DNA from: CAZFVY01 sp964522665
GTDB lineage: Bacteria; Verrucomicrobiota; Verrucomicrobiia; Limisphaerales; CAZFVY01
DNA: 59,464 bases
Assembly (NCBI GenBank): GCA_964522665.1
Contig: CAZFVY010000034.1
Coordinates: forward strand, 1-59,464
Direction of reading: 5' to 3'
Part shown: one piece after another, positions 35,037 through 43,703 of the stretch
How the letters are laid out: every line of letters begins with the position of its first letter
How positions within the stretch are numbered: the stretch's first letter is position 1
The notes under the pieces: generated by a model
What the model saw: the letters and a program-made list of their open reading frames with translations, nothing else
The model's database searches: none
Told to the model about the DNA's origin: nothing
Made by a program: the position numbers and the translations under genes

Positions 35037-36005
35037 TCATTTGCCCTGTCCACTCGCTCCAAGCAACCGCTCCTCGCGCATCCAATCGACGCACCGATCG
35101 GTCCACGTCGAACAGGCCAGCCCACTCTTGCGAACGCCGAAGCCATGCCCGCCTTGCGCGTAAAGATGCAGTTCCACCGGCACATTGGCCCGCTTCAAGG
35201 CCAGGTAAAGCGTCACGCTGTTCTCGGCGCCGGCCACCCGATCGTCCGTCGCTTGCACCAGAAAAACCGGCGGCATCTCTTTGGAAATCCGCAGGTACGG
35301 AGCCAGGGTATCCTTGTTCACCTCCACGCCGACCGGCTGTTGTTCAATCATGTAGCCCGGATAGACCGCCACCGCGAAGTCCGGCCGGCAACTCACCTGA
35401 TCGATCTCGTCCAGCGGCGGGTAAGCCCGTCGATCGAATTGCGACGCCGTCGCCACCGCCAGGTGCCCGCCCGCCGAGAAACCCATGATGCCGATCCGCT
35501 TCGGATCGACTCCCCACTCCGCCGCCCGGCGCCGCACGAGGCTGACCGCGCGTTGCGCGTCCGACAGCGGCCCTGGGGCGGGCAGACGCTCCGGTTGCCC
35601 CGCGCGCCGCGGCACCCGATACTTGAGCACGAACCCCGTGACCCCGACCGAATTCAACCACGCCGCGACTTCTTCCCCCTCGAGGTCCCACGCCAAATTC
35701 CAGTAACCACCACCCGGACAAATGATCACCCCGACGCCGGTGTTCTTCTCTTTCGTCGGCTGGAAAACGGTAACCGTCGGAAACTTGACGTTGGTGATCC
35801 ATTTCGCGTCCTTCGTCGGCGACTCGTCCGTGGCCCGCGTCCGCTCGGGACCGATCGTGCCATAATCCCCCGGCGCCGCGCCCGGCCAAATCAAAATCCG
35901 AGCCGGTACCTCGGCCGCCCCCGAAGCGAGGGCGGACAGCCATACGATGATTACTTCGAGCCAGAGAAGCCCGAAATCAACACGCATTATAATTCTCGAT
36001 TTCAT
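35037..36005 (-). CDS. Secreted alpha/beta hydrolase (BD-FAE/acetylesterase-like)
   Basis: 322 residues from ATG at 36005; ATG at 35987 is an alternative, and both leave the hydrophobic signal LLWLEVIIVWLSALASGAA. The catalytic residues are visible: nucleophile S177 in GFSAGG, an Asp at 254-255 in QATDDRV and H287 in GGHGFG; the oxyanion turn is CPGGGY. This is the layout of acetyl- or feruloyl-esterases acting on polysaccharide side groups. A longer frame to 36242 is rejected since it overlaps another likely gene. The gene lies alone downstream of a small hypothetical gene. Confidence 0.85.
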   Translation of the reverse strand: MKSRIIMRVDFGLLWLEVIIVWLSALASGAAEVPARILIWPGAAPGDYGTIGPERTRATDESPTKDAKWITNVKFPTVTVFQPTKEKNTGVGVIICPGGGYWNLAWDLEGEEVAAWLNSVGVTGFVLKYRVPRRAGQPERLPAPGPLSDAQRAVSLVRRRAAEWGVDPKRIGIMGFSAGGHLAVATASQFDRRAYPPLDEIDQVSCRPDFAVAVYPGYMIEQQPVGVEVNKDTLAPYLRISKEMPPVFLVQATDDRVAGAENSVTLYLALKRANVPVELHLYAQGGHGFGVRKSGLACSTWTDRCVDWMREERLLGASGQGK

Positions 36006-36177
36006 CCCAACCAAGAGTGCCGGTTGGCCATCCATCAAATTCCGCGGCGCCGGTAAAAAAGGAAGAGAATTCGGCCCGCCCGGTCGATTATTCGTCACAC
36101 TTTTTTCTGCCCGTCTCTCCGAGTCACCCTCACCCGCCTCCCTAAGGTGAGCTTTGACCGATCCAATGAGCCGGTTC

Positions 36178-36489
36178 TTACGCTTTTCGATATCTTTTTT
36201 CCGCCGCCAATTCCGAGTTTCCGACCGGAATCTTTTCACCAATCGCCCGTTCCAGAATCCGTCGAAATGCGTCGGCTGTCGGGTTAACGGAAGATAACGT
36301 TGAATACCATGCCTTTAAGGAGAGTCGACTTTCCTCTGCGATTAAGCCCTCGAACGCGATTCGTTCGCGATCCGTTTCGGGCCGCCACTCCTTCACGTCC
36401 TCTTCGGATCGGACTCTCCGAAAAGAAGAATCCGGTCTGGAAAAGACGTCAATCCATAAAAGAATCTTGTCGTCGCGCCAATCGTTCAT
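36178..36489 (-). CDS. Hypothetical protein, 103 residues
   Basis: The peptide starts MNDWRDDKILLWIDVFSRP and is charged, soluble and mixed in composition with many Glu, Arg and Ser, unlike the Arg/Ala-rich shadow frames of this genome. AGGA lies about 10 nt before the ATG. No family was recognised. It is flanked by the NTF2-like gene upstream and the esterase downstream on the same strand (172 bp). Confidence 0.5.
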   Translation of the reverse strand: MNDWRDDKILLWIDVFSRPDSSFRRVRSEEDVKEWRPETDRERIAFEGLIAEESRLSLKAWYSTLSSVNPTADAFRRILERAIGEKIPVGNSELAAEKRYRKA

Positions 36490-36534
36490 TGAAGCGGTCC
36501 TGATTGGTAGTTTTGGCCCCGCATCGCAATAATG

Positions 36535-36936
36535 TTAAAACGGATCAAAGCAATCGTAGTTGCGCTGTCGAACGATCAGTCCATCCCGGAATTCGAGGAA
36601 AATCGCGAAACGCGCTTTCATTTCACCGCCGGCCGGGATCGTTCCAAAGGGAACCGCGAGCGTCGCGACCCAGCGCGCTTCGACCGCAACCTGGTTTCCC
36701 GAGGCGATTATATTCAGCACTTCGTAGCGCTGCTTCGTCACGGCCTTTTTGCCACGTTGCGCCGCCTCGCGTAATCCCGCGAGATCACGGGTCGCTCCGG
36801 TGGGCATCAATCGGTTGGGAAACTCCTCCTGGACCACGTCTGGAGCGAAGAATTGCAGGTTGCGCTCCGGGTTCCCGCTTTCGATACCTTCAAAATAATC
36901 TCGGACGATGGATACGAGGTCAACGTTGGCGCTCAT
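36535..36936 (-). CDS. NTF2-like (SnoaL-type) protein
   Basis: 133 residues with the cone-shaped alpha+beta fold pattern of the NTF2-like superfamily: VRDYFEGIESGNPERNLQFF at the N-terminus, a middle YEVLNIIASGNQVAVEARWV strand pair, and the last strands KARFAIFLEFRDGLIVRQRN. Members include ketosteroid isomerase-like enzymes and polyketide cyclases; many have no known reaction. No Shine-Dalgarno sequence is evident. The final residues NYDCFDPF are typical of SnoaL-like proteins. Confidence 0.82.
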   Translation of the reverse strand: MSANVDLVSIVRDYFEGIESGNPERNLQFFAPDVVQEEFPNRLMPTGATRDLAGLREAAQRGKKAVTKQRYEVLNIIASGNQVAVEARWVATLAVPFGTIPAGGEMKARFAIFLEFRDGLIVRQRNYDCFDPF

Positions 36937-37128
36937 AGGTTGGTCTTTTCCGTACGATCAAATTGAAGCAGCGCAATCGGCGCTCAGTCGAGTGTAGTGT
37001 CTCATAAATAACTGGTCATTCGTTGCGCCGGAGGCTGGAACAGGTTGTGTGACGGTCCCACTCGATCATCCGATTCTGCGGACGAAGCGCCGGCTGAATC
37101 GCATCGAGGGAGCGTGAACGGTCGTTCT

Positions 37129-37524
37129 TCATGCGGGTCTCGGTGTTCCATCAGGGCTTGAAAGCACGACGGTGTAGCCCTCAGGGTCGCGCAACCAGAC
37201 CTCCCATTGGTGCGCGCCAACGTGGTGATACGCGGGCAGTACGACTTCGACCGCCATTTCCTTAGCGCGCTCTACGGCCACGTCGAAATCGTCGATTTCG
37301 AACCAAAGAAGCACTCCATTTCCGTAGGGTTTGGCATTGAGGTCGCCGATCGGCCCGTGATGGTGCTCGACCTCCCATCGGTGCAGTTGCAAAACCAGCC
37401 GCCCGTGCGAAACAAGTCGTTCATACTCGGTCCCGCCATGCCCGCTCTGACAACCGAGGAGACGCTGATACCAGCGGCTGCTCGCTTCGACATCGTGGAC
37501 GCAAATCAGAGGTTGTGAGTGCAT
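37129..37524 (-). CDS. VOC family (glyoxalase/bleomycin resistance-like) protein
   Basis: 131 residues from ATG at 37524 with GGAG 5 nt upstream. One VOC unit is complete: PLICVHDVEASSRWYQRLLG and GVLLWFEIDDFDVAVERAKE, ending WEVWLRDPEGYTVVLSSP. Candidate metal ligands are H in LICVHDVE, H in VLQLHRWE, and Glu in WEVWLRDP. Function cannot be fixed from sequence; members include glyoxalases, dioxygenases and drug-binding proteins. Confidence 0.85.
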   Translation of the reverse strand: MHSQPLICVHDVEASSRWYQRLLGCQSGHGGTEYERLVSHGRLVLQLHRWEVEHHHGPIGDLNAKPYGNGVLLWFEIDDFDVAVERAKEMAVEVVLPAYHHVGAHQWEVWLRDPEGYTVVLSSPDGTPRPA

Positions 37525-37952
37525 ATAAACTCCGCGTCGTAACTGCGCCAAGAGCAGACGCACTGCCTAAGTGCGCCGTGAAATACCATTATTTCCGCTT
37601 GCTGCGGCCCAAAAATCGGGCGGGCGGCCCCGCGAGTCAAGCCTGATGGCAGTCGTTGGCGCCGCCGGGTTTCGACGCGGGCCGATAATTTTCGGCGCTT
37701 ACCGCTGAGTTCTCGGGTTCAGGCCGGGCCGGGTCGCAGAAAAGGGCGAACCGATCGCGTTCTCACCAGCCGGTTTCATCATCTCGTGAACTCCGGATAC
37801 CATGCCTTGGCGCCTCGATCACCCCGGCTCACGCGGTTGCCTCGCGGTCGGTCGAGTCATCGTATCTCGGGCTTCGAATCATTTCGCGGGAGTGGCCGCC
37901 GCGGCAAAAATACCCCCTTGGCGCTTGCCGTCGAATTTCTTACGCTGACGGG
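37525..37952. other. 428-bp divergent intergenic region
   Basis: The spacer lies between the minus-strand VOC gene and the plus-strand membrane protein gene. It is moderately GC-rich with no accepted gene. The only candidate signal is a weak promoter at 37918-37946. I see nothing else supportable. Confidence 0.5.
37918..37946 (+). promoter_or_regulatory. Weak promoter candidate for the membrane protein gene
   Basis: TTGGCG (37918-37923) and TACGCT (37941-37946) are 17 nt apart; the GTG start at 37953 follows 6 nt after the -10 box, so the transcript would be leaderless. Both hexamers deviate from consensus. Confidence 0.25.
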
Positions 37953-38477
37953 GTGATCGTTTTTTTGCGCCTAGTGGGCGTGCTCAACGCGGCGGTCTGG
38001 TTCGGCGGGGCCGTTTTCTTCGCGACCACGGTCGCGCCCGCTTTTTTCTCCGAGGAAATGGGGCGCCTTCTGCCGTTGGCCTACGCCGGGGCGGCGATTC
38101 AAGTGGTGGTGGCGCGATTCTTCATCTTGCAATATTGGTGCGGGGGCATCGCGCTCGTTCATCTGGTGGCGGAATGGCTCTACTTAGGCCGGCCGTTGCA
38201 ACGCTTCGCGTTCGGCCTGGCGCTGGGGATCCTCGCCTTGAGCCTCGTCGGCGGCGTGTGGATTCAGCCGAAGATTCGAACTCTGCACACGATCAAATAC
38301 GCGCGAGGGTCCACCCAGGAGCAGCGCGACGCCGCCGGCGCCTCGTTGCGGACCTGGCACGCGCTCTCGGAATCGTTGTTTGCGCTGGCGACGCTGGGCA
38401 TGTTGATTCACCTTGGCCGGATCGCCTCGGCCTCGAATGCGCCGCGGTTTATCAGCGCCACCAAATTCAGGAGTTGA
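37953..38477 (+). CDS. Four-helix membrane protein (DUF4149-like)
   Basis: 174 residues from GTG. Four membrane segments are visible: IVFLRLVGVLNAAVWFGGAV, ILQYWCGGIALVHLVAEWLY, FAFGLALGILALSLVGGVW and LSESLFALATLGMLIHLG. The pattern with an N-terminal NAAVWFGGAVFF and a central RTLH resembles DUF4149/TMEM205-like proteins, whose role is unknown. There is no Shine-Dalgarno sequence before GTG. Confidence 0.7.
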   Translation: MIVFLRLVGVLNAAVWFGGAVFFATTVAPAFFSEEMGRLLPLAYAGAAIQVVVARFFILQYWCGGIALVHLVAEWLYLGRPLQRFAFGLALGILALSLVGGVWIQPKIRTLHTIKYARGSTQEQRDAAGASLRTWHALSESLFALATLGMLIHLGRIASASNAPRFISATKFRS

Positions 38478-38507
38478 CAAACCTGGCAATCTACCGGAGT
38501 TGTAAAG

Positions 38508-38529
38508 GGAAGCAGGGTGCGCTGCTTCC
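38508..38529 (+). terminator. Hairpin between the membrane protein and PUR-like genes
   Basis: GGAAGCAG (38508-38515) pairs perfectly with CTGCTTCC (38522-38529) around a 6-nt loop. It lies 31 nt after the membrane protein stop and ends 24 nt before the next ATG, so it could end the first transcript or structure the leader of the second. A consensus TTGACA at 38474-38479 lies upstream without a good -10 box. Confidence 0.4.
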
Positions 38530-38553
38530 GTGAAGAGAAGAACAGTTTACGCC

Positions 38554-38844
38554 ATGATTTCTAACGAACGACCGTCGCCTTACGGACATCGCCCTCATTT
38601 CCCGTCGGCGCCGAAGCCCTACGTCCAGGAAGACACCCTCAAAACGGAGAAGGTCCAGATTGAACGTAAGACCTTCGTATTCACGTTGAAAGAGAACCCT
38701 CGGGGTCGTTTTCTGCGCATTACGGAAGACGTCGGCGGGCGGCGGGATACCATCATCATTCCCTCGACCGGCTTGGAAGATTTCAAGCGCGTCGTCGAGA
38801 GCATGGCGGCGGCCTCGGCGGCCACGCCCGTCAAAGAAGCTTAG
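38554..38844 (+). CDS. PUR-alpha-like DNA/RNA-binding protein (DUF3276)
   Basis: 96 residues from ATG at 38554; a GTG at 38530 sits directly on the end of a hairpin and is less likely. The core is one PUR repeat: KVQIERKTFVFTLKENPRGR followed by FLRITEDVGGRRDTIIIPST and GLEDFKRVVESM. Bacterial members of DUF3276 dimerise and bind single-stranded nucleic acid; their role is unknown. It faces rsfS. Confidence 0.85.
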   Translation: MISNERPSPYGHRPHFPSAPKPYVQEDTLKTEKVQIERKTFVFTLKENPRGRFLRITEDVGGRRDTIIIPSTGLEDFKRVVESMAAASAATPVKEA

Positions 38845-38851
38845 CCGAGGT

Positions 38852-38867
38852 GACCGGTGACCCGGTC
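38852..38867. terminator. Hairpin at the PUR-like/rsfS convergent junction
   Basis: GACCGG (38852-38857) and CCGGTC (38862-38867) form a 6-bp stem with a 4-nt loop in the 37-bp space between two convergent genes. There is no U-tract. Confidence 0.35.
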
Positions 38868-38881
38868 GATCCGCGCGGTTT

Positions 38882-39247
38882 TCAAGCTTTCGCAACGGCC
38901 TTTTTTCGCGACCGCACCCGCGGCGCGTCTCCCCACAAGCCTTCGAGATCGTAGCGCTCCCGCGCTTTCGGCCCCATGACGTGGACGATCACGTCGAAAT
39001 AATCGAGCACGATCCACTCCGTCTGCAAAGCCCCGTCCTGCGCGCGCGGGCGCAATTCGTGGTCGTCGCGCAATTTATCGGCGATCTCCTCGACGATCGC
39101 GCGGATGTGCGGCGGGCTGCCGCCGGTCGCGATCACAAAGTAGTCGGTAATCGTCGAAAGCTCGCGCACGTCGAGCACGACGACGCTCTCCGCCTTCTTG
39201 TTGTCCGCCAACTCGTGACAAAGCAACGCCAGTTTTTTTGAATCCAT
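38882..39247 (-). CDS. rsfS: Ribosome silencing factor RsfS
   Basis: 121 residues from ATG at 39247 (MDSKKLALLCHELADNKKAE); a longer start upstream is rejected, and GGTGG precedes this ATG. Family motifs are VVVLDVRELSTITDYFVIAT, EWIVLDYFDVIVHVM and ARERYDLEGLWGDA. RsfS binds uL14 on the 50S subunit and blocks joining of subunits in starvation. It lies 26 bp after nadD, the usual bacterial arrangement. Confidence 0.95.
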   Translation of the reverse strand: MDSKKLALLCHELADNKKAESVVVLDVRELSTITDYFVIATGGSPPHIRAIVEEIADKLRDDHELRPRAQDGALQTEWIVLDYFDVIVHVMGPKARERYDLEGLWGDAPRVRSRKKAVAKA

Positions 39248-39273
39248 CGCCACCCAGCATGGGGCAAGCCGGC

Positions 39274-39867
39274 TCAAAGATAAAGCCGATTATTGCGGAT
39301 CGCCTCCGCCACGGCCGCGCCGACCAGCCAATCGATCGCGCGGCCCGCCCTCACCCGCTCCCGAACTTGGGACGACGAAACCCCGAGCGGAAAGCCCTGT
39401 AAATAGACCGAACGAAACGGCGCCGGCGGCTGGCCGCCCGGCTGGCCGGGGCGCGGAATAACGATAAACTCAACCAACCGAGCCAACTCCTCCGCCGCCC
39501 GCCATTTAGGGAGCAGCGCAGCGTGATCGGCCCCGATCAGATAGTAAAGCCGCGCCCCGGGAAACCGTCGAACGTAGTCCTGAACGGTGTCGATCGTGTA
39601 GGAAATCGCGCCGCGCTCGAGCTCCTGGACGTCGATTTCGCAATCGGATTGGCCCGCCAAGGCCAGGCGCAGCATCCGCAGGCGTTCCGCCGCCGGGGCC
39701 GGCGAGGCGTGCGGTTTGAACGGTGACTGAGCGGCCGGGATGAAGTAGAGCCGGGAGAGCGCCAATTCTTCGCGCGCCGCCTGCGCGACGAGCAAATGCC
39801 CCAAGTGCACCGGGTCAAAGGTGCCGCCAAAAAGGCCGATCCTCGGTAAAGGGTCAGTTGGATTCAT
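39274..39867 (-). CDS. nadD: Nicotinate-nucleotide adenylyltransferase
   Basis: 197 residues. GLFGGTFDPVHLGHL at residues 11-25 is the nucleotidyltransferase HxGH-type motif, and GVSSSQVRERVRAGR near the end is the second signature (ISSTxIR). The enzyme transfers AMP to nicotinate mononucleotide in NAD synthesis. It is followed by rsfS and preceded by cstA (69 bp) on the same strand. Confidence 0.95.
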   Translation of the reverse strand: MNPTDPLPRIGLFGGTFDPVHLGHLLVAQAAREELALSRLYFIPAAQSPFKPHASPAPAAERLRMLRLALAGQSDCEIDVQELERGAISYTIDTVQDYVRRFPGARLYYLIGADHAALLPKWRAAEELARLVEFIVIPRPGQPGGQPPAPFRSVYLQGFPLGVSSSQVRERVRAGRAIDWLVGAAVAEAIRNNRLYL

Positions 39868-39936
39868 TTTGAGAGCGGTCCGATCGCATCGGCATGAGAC
39901 AAACTCGCGGCGCCAGCGTTGGCCCGATTCTGCCGC

Positions 39937-42348
39937 CTAGCAGCAACGGTTAATTCCGCGGAAGCGTTTTTCCGTCATGGCGAGATACTGTTCGCGCCGC
40001 TCGGTCCGAGGATCCGCGTCGGCGCCGAGCAGATTCACGCGAGGCGTGCGAGAGCCGGCTTGCATTCCCATGCACGCGCAGATCGACGTAGCCCCGCGCG
40101 GCCGATCCAATTCCCGCTCGCCCGATAATTCCCGCGCCAACGCCAGCGCCAACGCGATGAAATTGAACCAGCGCCAAGGCCGCCCCTCAGCGACGGCGTA
40201 ATCCGGCAGCCAGACCGGCTCGGTCTCGCGAAGAGACGCGACCCGCTGGCGAAATAGAAGCATCAGCCATTCCCAAGCGCAACAGACCAGAATCACCATG
40301 ACCAACGCGAGGAACGAGCCGGCGACGACCGCGTCGAGGTATTGGTTGAAACGCAGCCCGCGGTTGGCCGCCACCGCCCGCTCGGCCTTGGCGATCGCCG
40401 CCGCCTCACCCGCGCTCCGCGCGGCGGTCAGGGTCGTTTCCAAAGCGGGAAGTTGCTTGTCCAATACCTTCGCCTGCGCCAGAAAACCGATGCGCGGGTC
40501 GTCATGAAAAATCTTCTCCAGACCCGCGGTGACGGTCACGGTCATGAGCCAGACCAGCGGCAAGAGCGTGATCAACGCAAAGGCTGGCCGCGGTTTCCAT
40601 GACCCCTTGGCCGCGGTCTTGCGCGGCGCCAGTTGCATCTTGAGGATCACGGTCGTCGCGAGGCAGAGCGCGATGCCCGCGAGCAATTGATTGGCGATGC
40701 CGAACAGGGGCCAAAGCGAATTGATTCCGCCGAGCGGATCGCGGACGCCCTGGATTAAGAAATAGCCCCAGCCGGCGACCACCAGGACGCTCGCCAACAA
40801 ATTTGGACCCAAACGTTGCGTCTGCCCGAACGGCTTCCAAACGTTTCCCAGCACGTCCTGTAACAAGTAGCGCCCTACCCGCGTCCCTGCGTCGAGCGTC
40901 GTCAAAATAAACAACGCCTCGAACATGATCGCGAAATGGTACCAGAGATCGATCGCCAGCCAGTTCCCCTTGAACGCCCGGGAAAAAATATGCGCCATGC
41001 CGACCGCGAGGGTCGCCGCCCCGCCCGTCCGCCCGAATAGCGTCTTTTCGCCGACTAGCGTCGCCTGTTGGTCCATTTCCGCGACGGTCACCGGGAAGCC
41101 GACCGCATTGACCTTCGCGACGGTGTCCTTGGCGATCGCCGCCGCATCGGCGCCGCTCCCTTTGACGTTGATGCTGAAATAGACGCCCGGATCGAGCGTG
41201 CAGGCCGCGATGAGGGCCATAATCGCGACCAACGATTCCAGGCACATCGCGCCGTAGCCGACCGGCCGGACGTAGCTCTCCCGCGTTAGTAATTTGGGCG
41301 TCGTGCCACTCGCGATTAGCGTGTGAAAGCCGGATATGGCGCCGCACGCAATCGTGATGAAGCAGAACGGAAAGAGTTTGCCGGCCACGACCAGTCCCGA
41401 CCCGTCCGTGAACCGGCTCACCGCCGGCATTTTCAATTCGGGGAGCACGAAAAACACCCCGACAGCCAAAGCAAAGATGGTGCCCAGCTTGAGAAAGGTG
41501 CTCAGATAGTCCCGCGGCGCCAGCAACAACCACACCGGTAACACGCTCGCCGCCAATCCGTAGCCTATCACACCCCAAGCGAGCGTCTCGGCGGTCAGTG
41601 TAAAGTGAGCCGCCACGCTCGGTGTTCCATGCACCAAGCGACCGCCCCACACGGCGAGCAGCAGCAGCACGACCCCGAACGCCGAGGCCTCCAGCACTTT
41701 GCCCACGCGCCAAAACCGCAGATACCCCCCCATCAACATCGCAATTGGAATGGTCGCGCCCACCGTAAAAACGCCCCAGGGGCTGTCGGCCAGCGCGCGG
41801 ACAACGACGAGGGCGAGCACCGCGAGCAAAATGATCATGATCGCCAGGATCGCGGCCAACCCGGCGACTCCCGCGGCCGGATTGACCTCCTCTTTGACCA
41901 TCTGTCCCAGCGACCGCCCGTTCCGACGCAACGAGCAAAAGAGGATTACCATGTCCTGGACGGCCCCGCCCAACACGACGCCGATTAGAATCCACAGCGC
42001 GCTCGGCAGATAGCCGAACTGGGCCGCCAGCACTGGACCGACGAGTGGACCGGGACCGGAAATCGCCGCAAAATGATGACCGAACACGATCCACTTGTTC
42101 GTTTTGACGAAATCGCAACCATCGTCGTTGACTTCGCACGGCGTCGCCCGCCGGTCATCCAGCATCATTATGCGCGCCGAAATCCAGCGGGAATAAAAAC
42201 GGTAGCCGATGGCGTAGCTGCACAACGCTGCGGTCAACACGTAGGCGGAACTGATCGGTTCGCCGCGCCGGGTCGCGAGCACGAGGTAGGCCCAGGCGCC
42301 GAGCAGCGCGACGATGCCCCAAATGAAATAACGAACGAATTTCTGCAT
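39937..42348 (-). CDS. cstA: Carbon starvation protein CstA (peptide/pyruvate transporter)
   Basis: 803 residues from ATG at 42348. CstA hallmarks are GHHFAAISGPGPLVGPVLAA, FGYLPSALWILIGVVLGGAV and RTGGAATLAVGMAHIF. About sixteen membrane helices are visible. A periplasmic or cytoplasmic loop near 650-690 is Ala/Lys/Glu-rich (ETTLTAARSAGEAAAIAKAE). The tail ends RGINRCC, as in many long CstA proteins. The family imports peptides or pyruvate under carbon limitation. It lies upstream of nadD and divergent from the small basic protein gene. Confidence 0.93.
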   Translation of the reverse strand: MQKFVRYFIWGIVALLGAWAYLVLATRRGEPISSAYVLTAALCSYAIGYRFYSRWISARIMMLDDRRATPCEVNDDGCDFVKTNKWIVFGHHFAAISGPGPLVGPVLAAQFGYLPSALWILIGVVLGGAVQDMVILFCSLRRNGRSLGQMVKEEVNPAAGVAGLAAILAIMIILLAVLALVVVRALADSPWGVFTVGATIPIAMLMGGYLRFWRVGKVLEASAFGVVLLLLAVWGGRLVHGTPSVAAHFTLTAETLAWGVIGYGLAASVLPVWLLLAPRDYLSTFLKLGTIFALAVGVFFVLPELKMPAVSRFTDGSGLVVAGKLFPFCFITIACGAISGFHTLIASGTTPKLLTRESYVRPVGYGAMCLESLVAIMALIAACTLDPGVYFSINVKGSGADAAAIAKDTVAKVNAVGFPVTVAEMDQQATLVGEKTLFGRTGGAATLAVGMAHIFSRAFKGNWLAIDLWYHFAIMFEALFILTTLDAGTRVGRYLLQDVLGNVWKPFGQTQRLGPNLLASVLVVAGWGYFLIQGVRDPLGGINSLWPLFGIANQLLAGIALCLATTVILKMQLAPRKTAAKGSWKPRPAFALITLLPLVWLMTVTVTAGLEKIFHDDPRIGFLAQAKVLDKQLPALETTLTAARSAGEAAAIAKAERAVAANRGLRFNQYLDAVVAGSFLALVMVILVCCAWEWLMLLFRQRVASLRETEPVWLPDYAVAEGRPWRWFNFIALALALARELSGERELDRPRGATSICACMGMQAGSRTPRVNLLGADADPRTERREQYLAMTEKRFRGINRCC

Positions 42349-42422
42349 TTTGCCGGCTAGAATTTTGACCCGGGTTCTAAACCTTTTGCCCGCGTGAGGC
42401 AATTGGATTGTAAATTAACCGT

Positions 42423-42450
42423 TTGCATTGGGCGCGGGGTGTGATACAAG
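42423..42450 (+). promoter_or_regulatory. Putative promoter of the small basic protein gene
   Basis: TTGCAT (42423-42428) and TACAAG (42445-42450) are 16 nt apart, with TGTGA before the -10 box. The leader would be about 40 nt, AT-rich near the ATG. The -35 hexamer is the same as in the mlaE promoter candidate. Weak match to consensus. Confidence 0.3.
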
Positions 42451-42497
42451 TGTCGGCTCGCCGTTCAACGGAAGGGCGTTTAGAAAATAGAATTTTT

Positions 42498-42653
42498 ATG
42501 TCACAGCACTCGAGTTTACGAGCGGCCAGCACGCTGGGCGCGAAACGCAATGTATTGAAACGCTTCGAGCGGGTGGAACTGCTCAAGAAGCGCGGCCAGT
42601 GGAAGTCGGGCGATCGCGTTATCGGCCTCCGCAAGACCAAGCCGGACGCCTAA
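42498..42653 (+). CDS. Chlamydiae/Verrucomicrobia small basic protein (TIGR04137)
   Basis: 51 residues from ATG at 42498. The sequence contains SLRAASTLGAKRNVLKRFER, then VELLKKRGQWKSGDRVIGLR and ends KTKPDA. This is the very conserved small basic protein limited to Chlamydiae and Verrucomicrobia; its ribosome- or nucleic acid-associated role is only assumed. It is the best single lineage marker in the window. No clear Shine-Dalgarno sequence is present. Confidence 0.9.
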   Translation: MSQHSSLRAASTLGAKRNVLKRFERVELLKKRGQWKSGDRVIGLRKTKPDA

Positions 42654-42906
42654 GCGTCCTCCTGTAATCTCGCCGACGCTGCGCCGGCCGCGGTTGTTTT
42701 ACCTGACCCCGGCGACTACGCTGGCACCTGCGGGTGGATTCTGTGTCGGTTTCCAGGTCGTGACGGGGATGGCAGATCGCCTCAAACCGCCGTCACAAGG
42801 AATTGAGCGGCAGCTCACTCGACGGTGGTCACGCTCTCGTCGAGAAGCCTCTTTACCGCGCCGTGGCGTCGCTGCCGCGCGTGATTCCGCCGCGCGGCCC
42901 ATTATT

Positions 42907-43668
42907 TTGGATTATCCAGTTTCAACGGTCCGCCTGCACAAGTACCTCGCCGAGGCCGGCGTGGCTTCCCGTCGCGCCAGCGAGGCGCTGATCACCGAAG
43001 GCCGCATCACGGTCAACGGCCGCGAGGTGCGCGAACTCGGGACCAAGATCGATCCGGCGCACGATCGGGTCACCTTCGACGGCGCGCCGGTCCGGCCGAA
43101 GCAAAAGCTTTACCTGGCGGTCCACAAGCCGCCGGGATACGTCTGCTCGCGGCAGGACGCGACCCGGCGCCCGCTCATCAGCGATTTGCTCCCCAAGGAA
43201 TGGGGCCACCTCTACTCTGTGGGCCGCTTGGATTGTTATAGTGAAGGCCTGATATTTCTTACGAATGACGGTGATTTCTCCTTGCGCCTGACCCACCCGC
43301 GCTACGGGATTCGGAAAAAATACATCGTCACCATCGAAGGTCACGCGACGCGCGAAACGACCGCGCGGATCATCGAAGGCGTCGTGGACAAGGATGAGAA
43401 GCTCAAGGCGGAAAAAGCGCGTATCCTGGCCGCCAACCAATCGCATAGCGTGCTCGAGTTGGAGATGGCCGAAGGCAAATACCGCGAGGTTAGGCGCATC
43501 TTCGAGGTGCTTGGTTTCGTCGTGGACCGGCTCCAGCGGGTTCAGATCGGCCCGATCAAGCTCGGCGACCTGCCCGCCGGCAAATGGCGGACTCTTTCGG
43601 CGGCCGAACGCAAGTCGTTCTGGCCCGACCGCCCGCCTCGCCCCGCAACCAAGCCGCCGCAGCATTGA
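42907..43668 (+). CDS. 16S/23S rRNA pseudouridine synthase (RsuA/RluB family)
   Basis: 253 residues from TTG at 42907 (MDYPVSTVRLHKYLAEAG); the frame is open further upstream to an ATG at 42694 but that part has no family-like sequence, so the start is uncertain. An S4 domain covers the first 60 residues (VASRRASEALITEGRITVNG). The catalytic Asp is D109 in GRLDCYSEGLIFLTNDG. Further motifs are KKYIVTIEG and EGKYREVRRIFEVLG. The enzyme converts a uridine in rRNA to pseudouridine. No ribosome binding site is clear. Confidence 0.85.
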   Translation: MDYPVSTVRLHKYLAEAGVASRRASEALITEGRITVNGREVRELGTKIDPAHDRVTFDGAPVRPKQKLYLAVHKPPGYVCSRQDATRRPLISDLLPKEWGHLYSVGRLDCYSEGLIFLTNDGDFSLRLTHPRYGIRKKYIVTIEGHATRETTARIIEGVVDKDEKLKAEKARILAANQSHSVLELEMAEGKYREVRRIFEVLGFVVDRLQRVQIGPIKLGDLPAGKWRTLSAAERKSFWPDRPPRPATKPPQH

Positions 43669-43703
43669 CAGAACCGTCAAAACCAATTCTACTGCCAATC
43701 GTT

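Noticed and set aside
40502..42139. 545-codon open frame inside cstA, same strand but another frame
   Set aside because: It is Arg/Gly-rich, has no family features and lies wholly inside cstA, whose frame gives a full CstA protein. High GC content makes such shadow frames long.
42694..42906. N-terminal extension of the pseudouridine synthase
   Set aside because: Sequence before the S4 domain is Arg/Ala-rich and not family-like; the start is set to TTG at 42907 with reservation.
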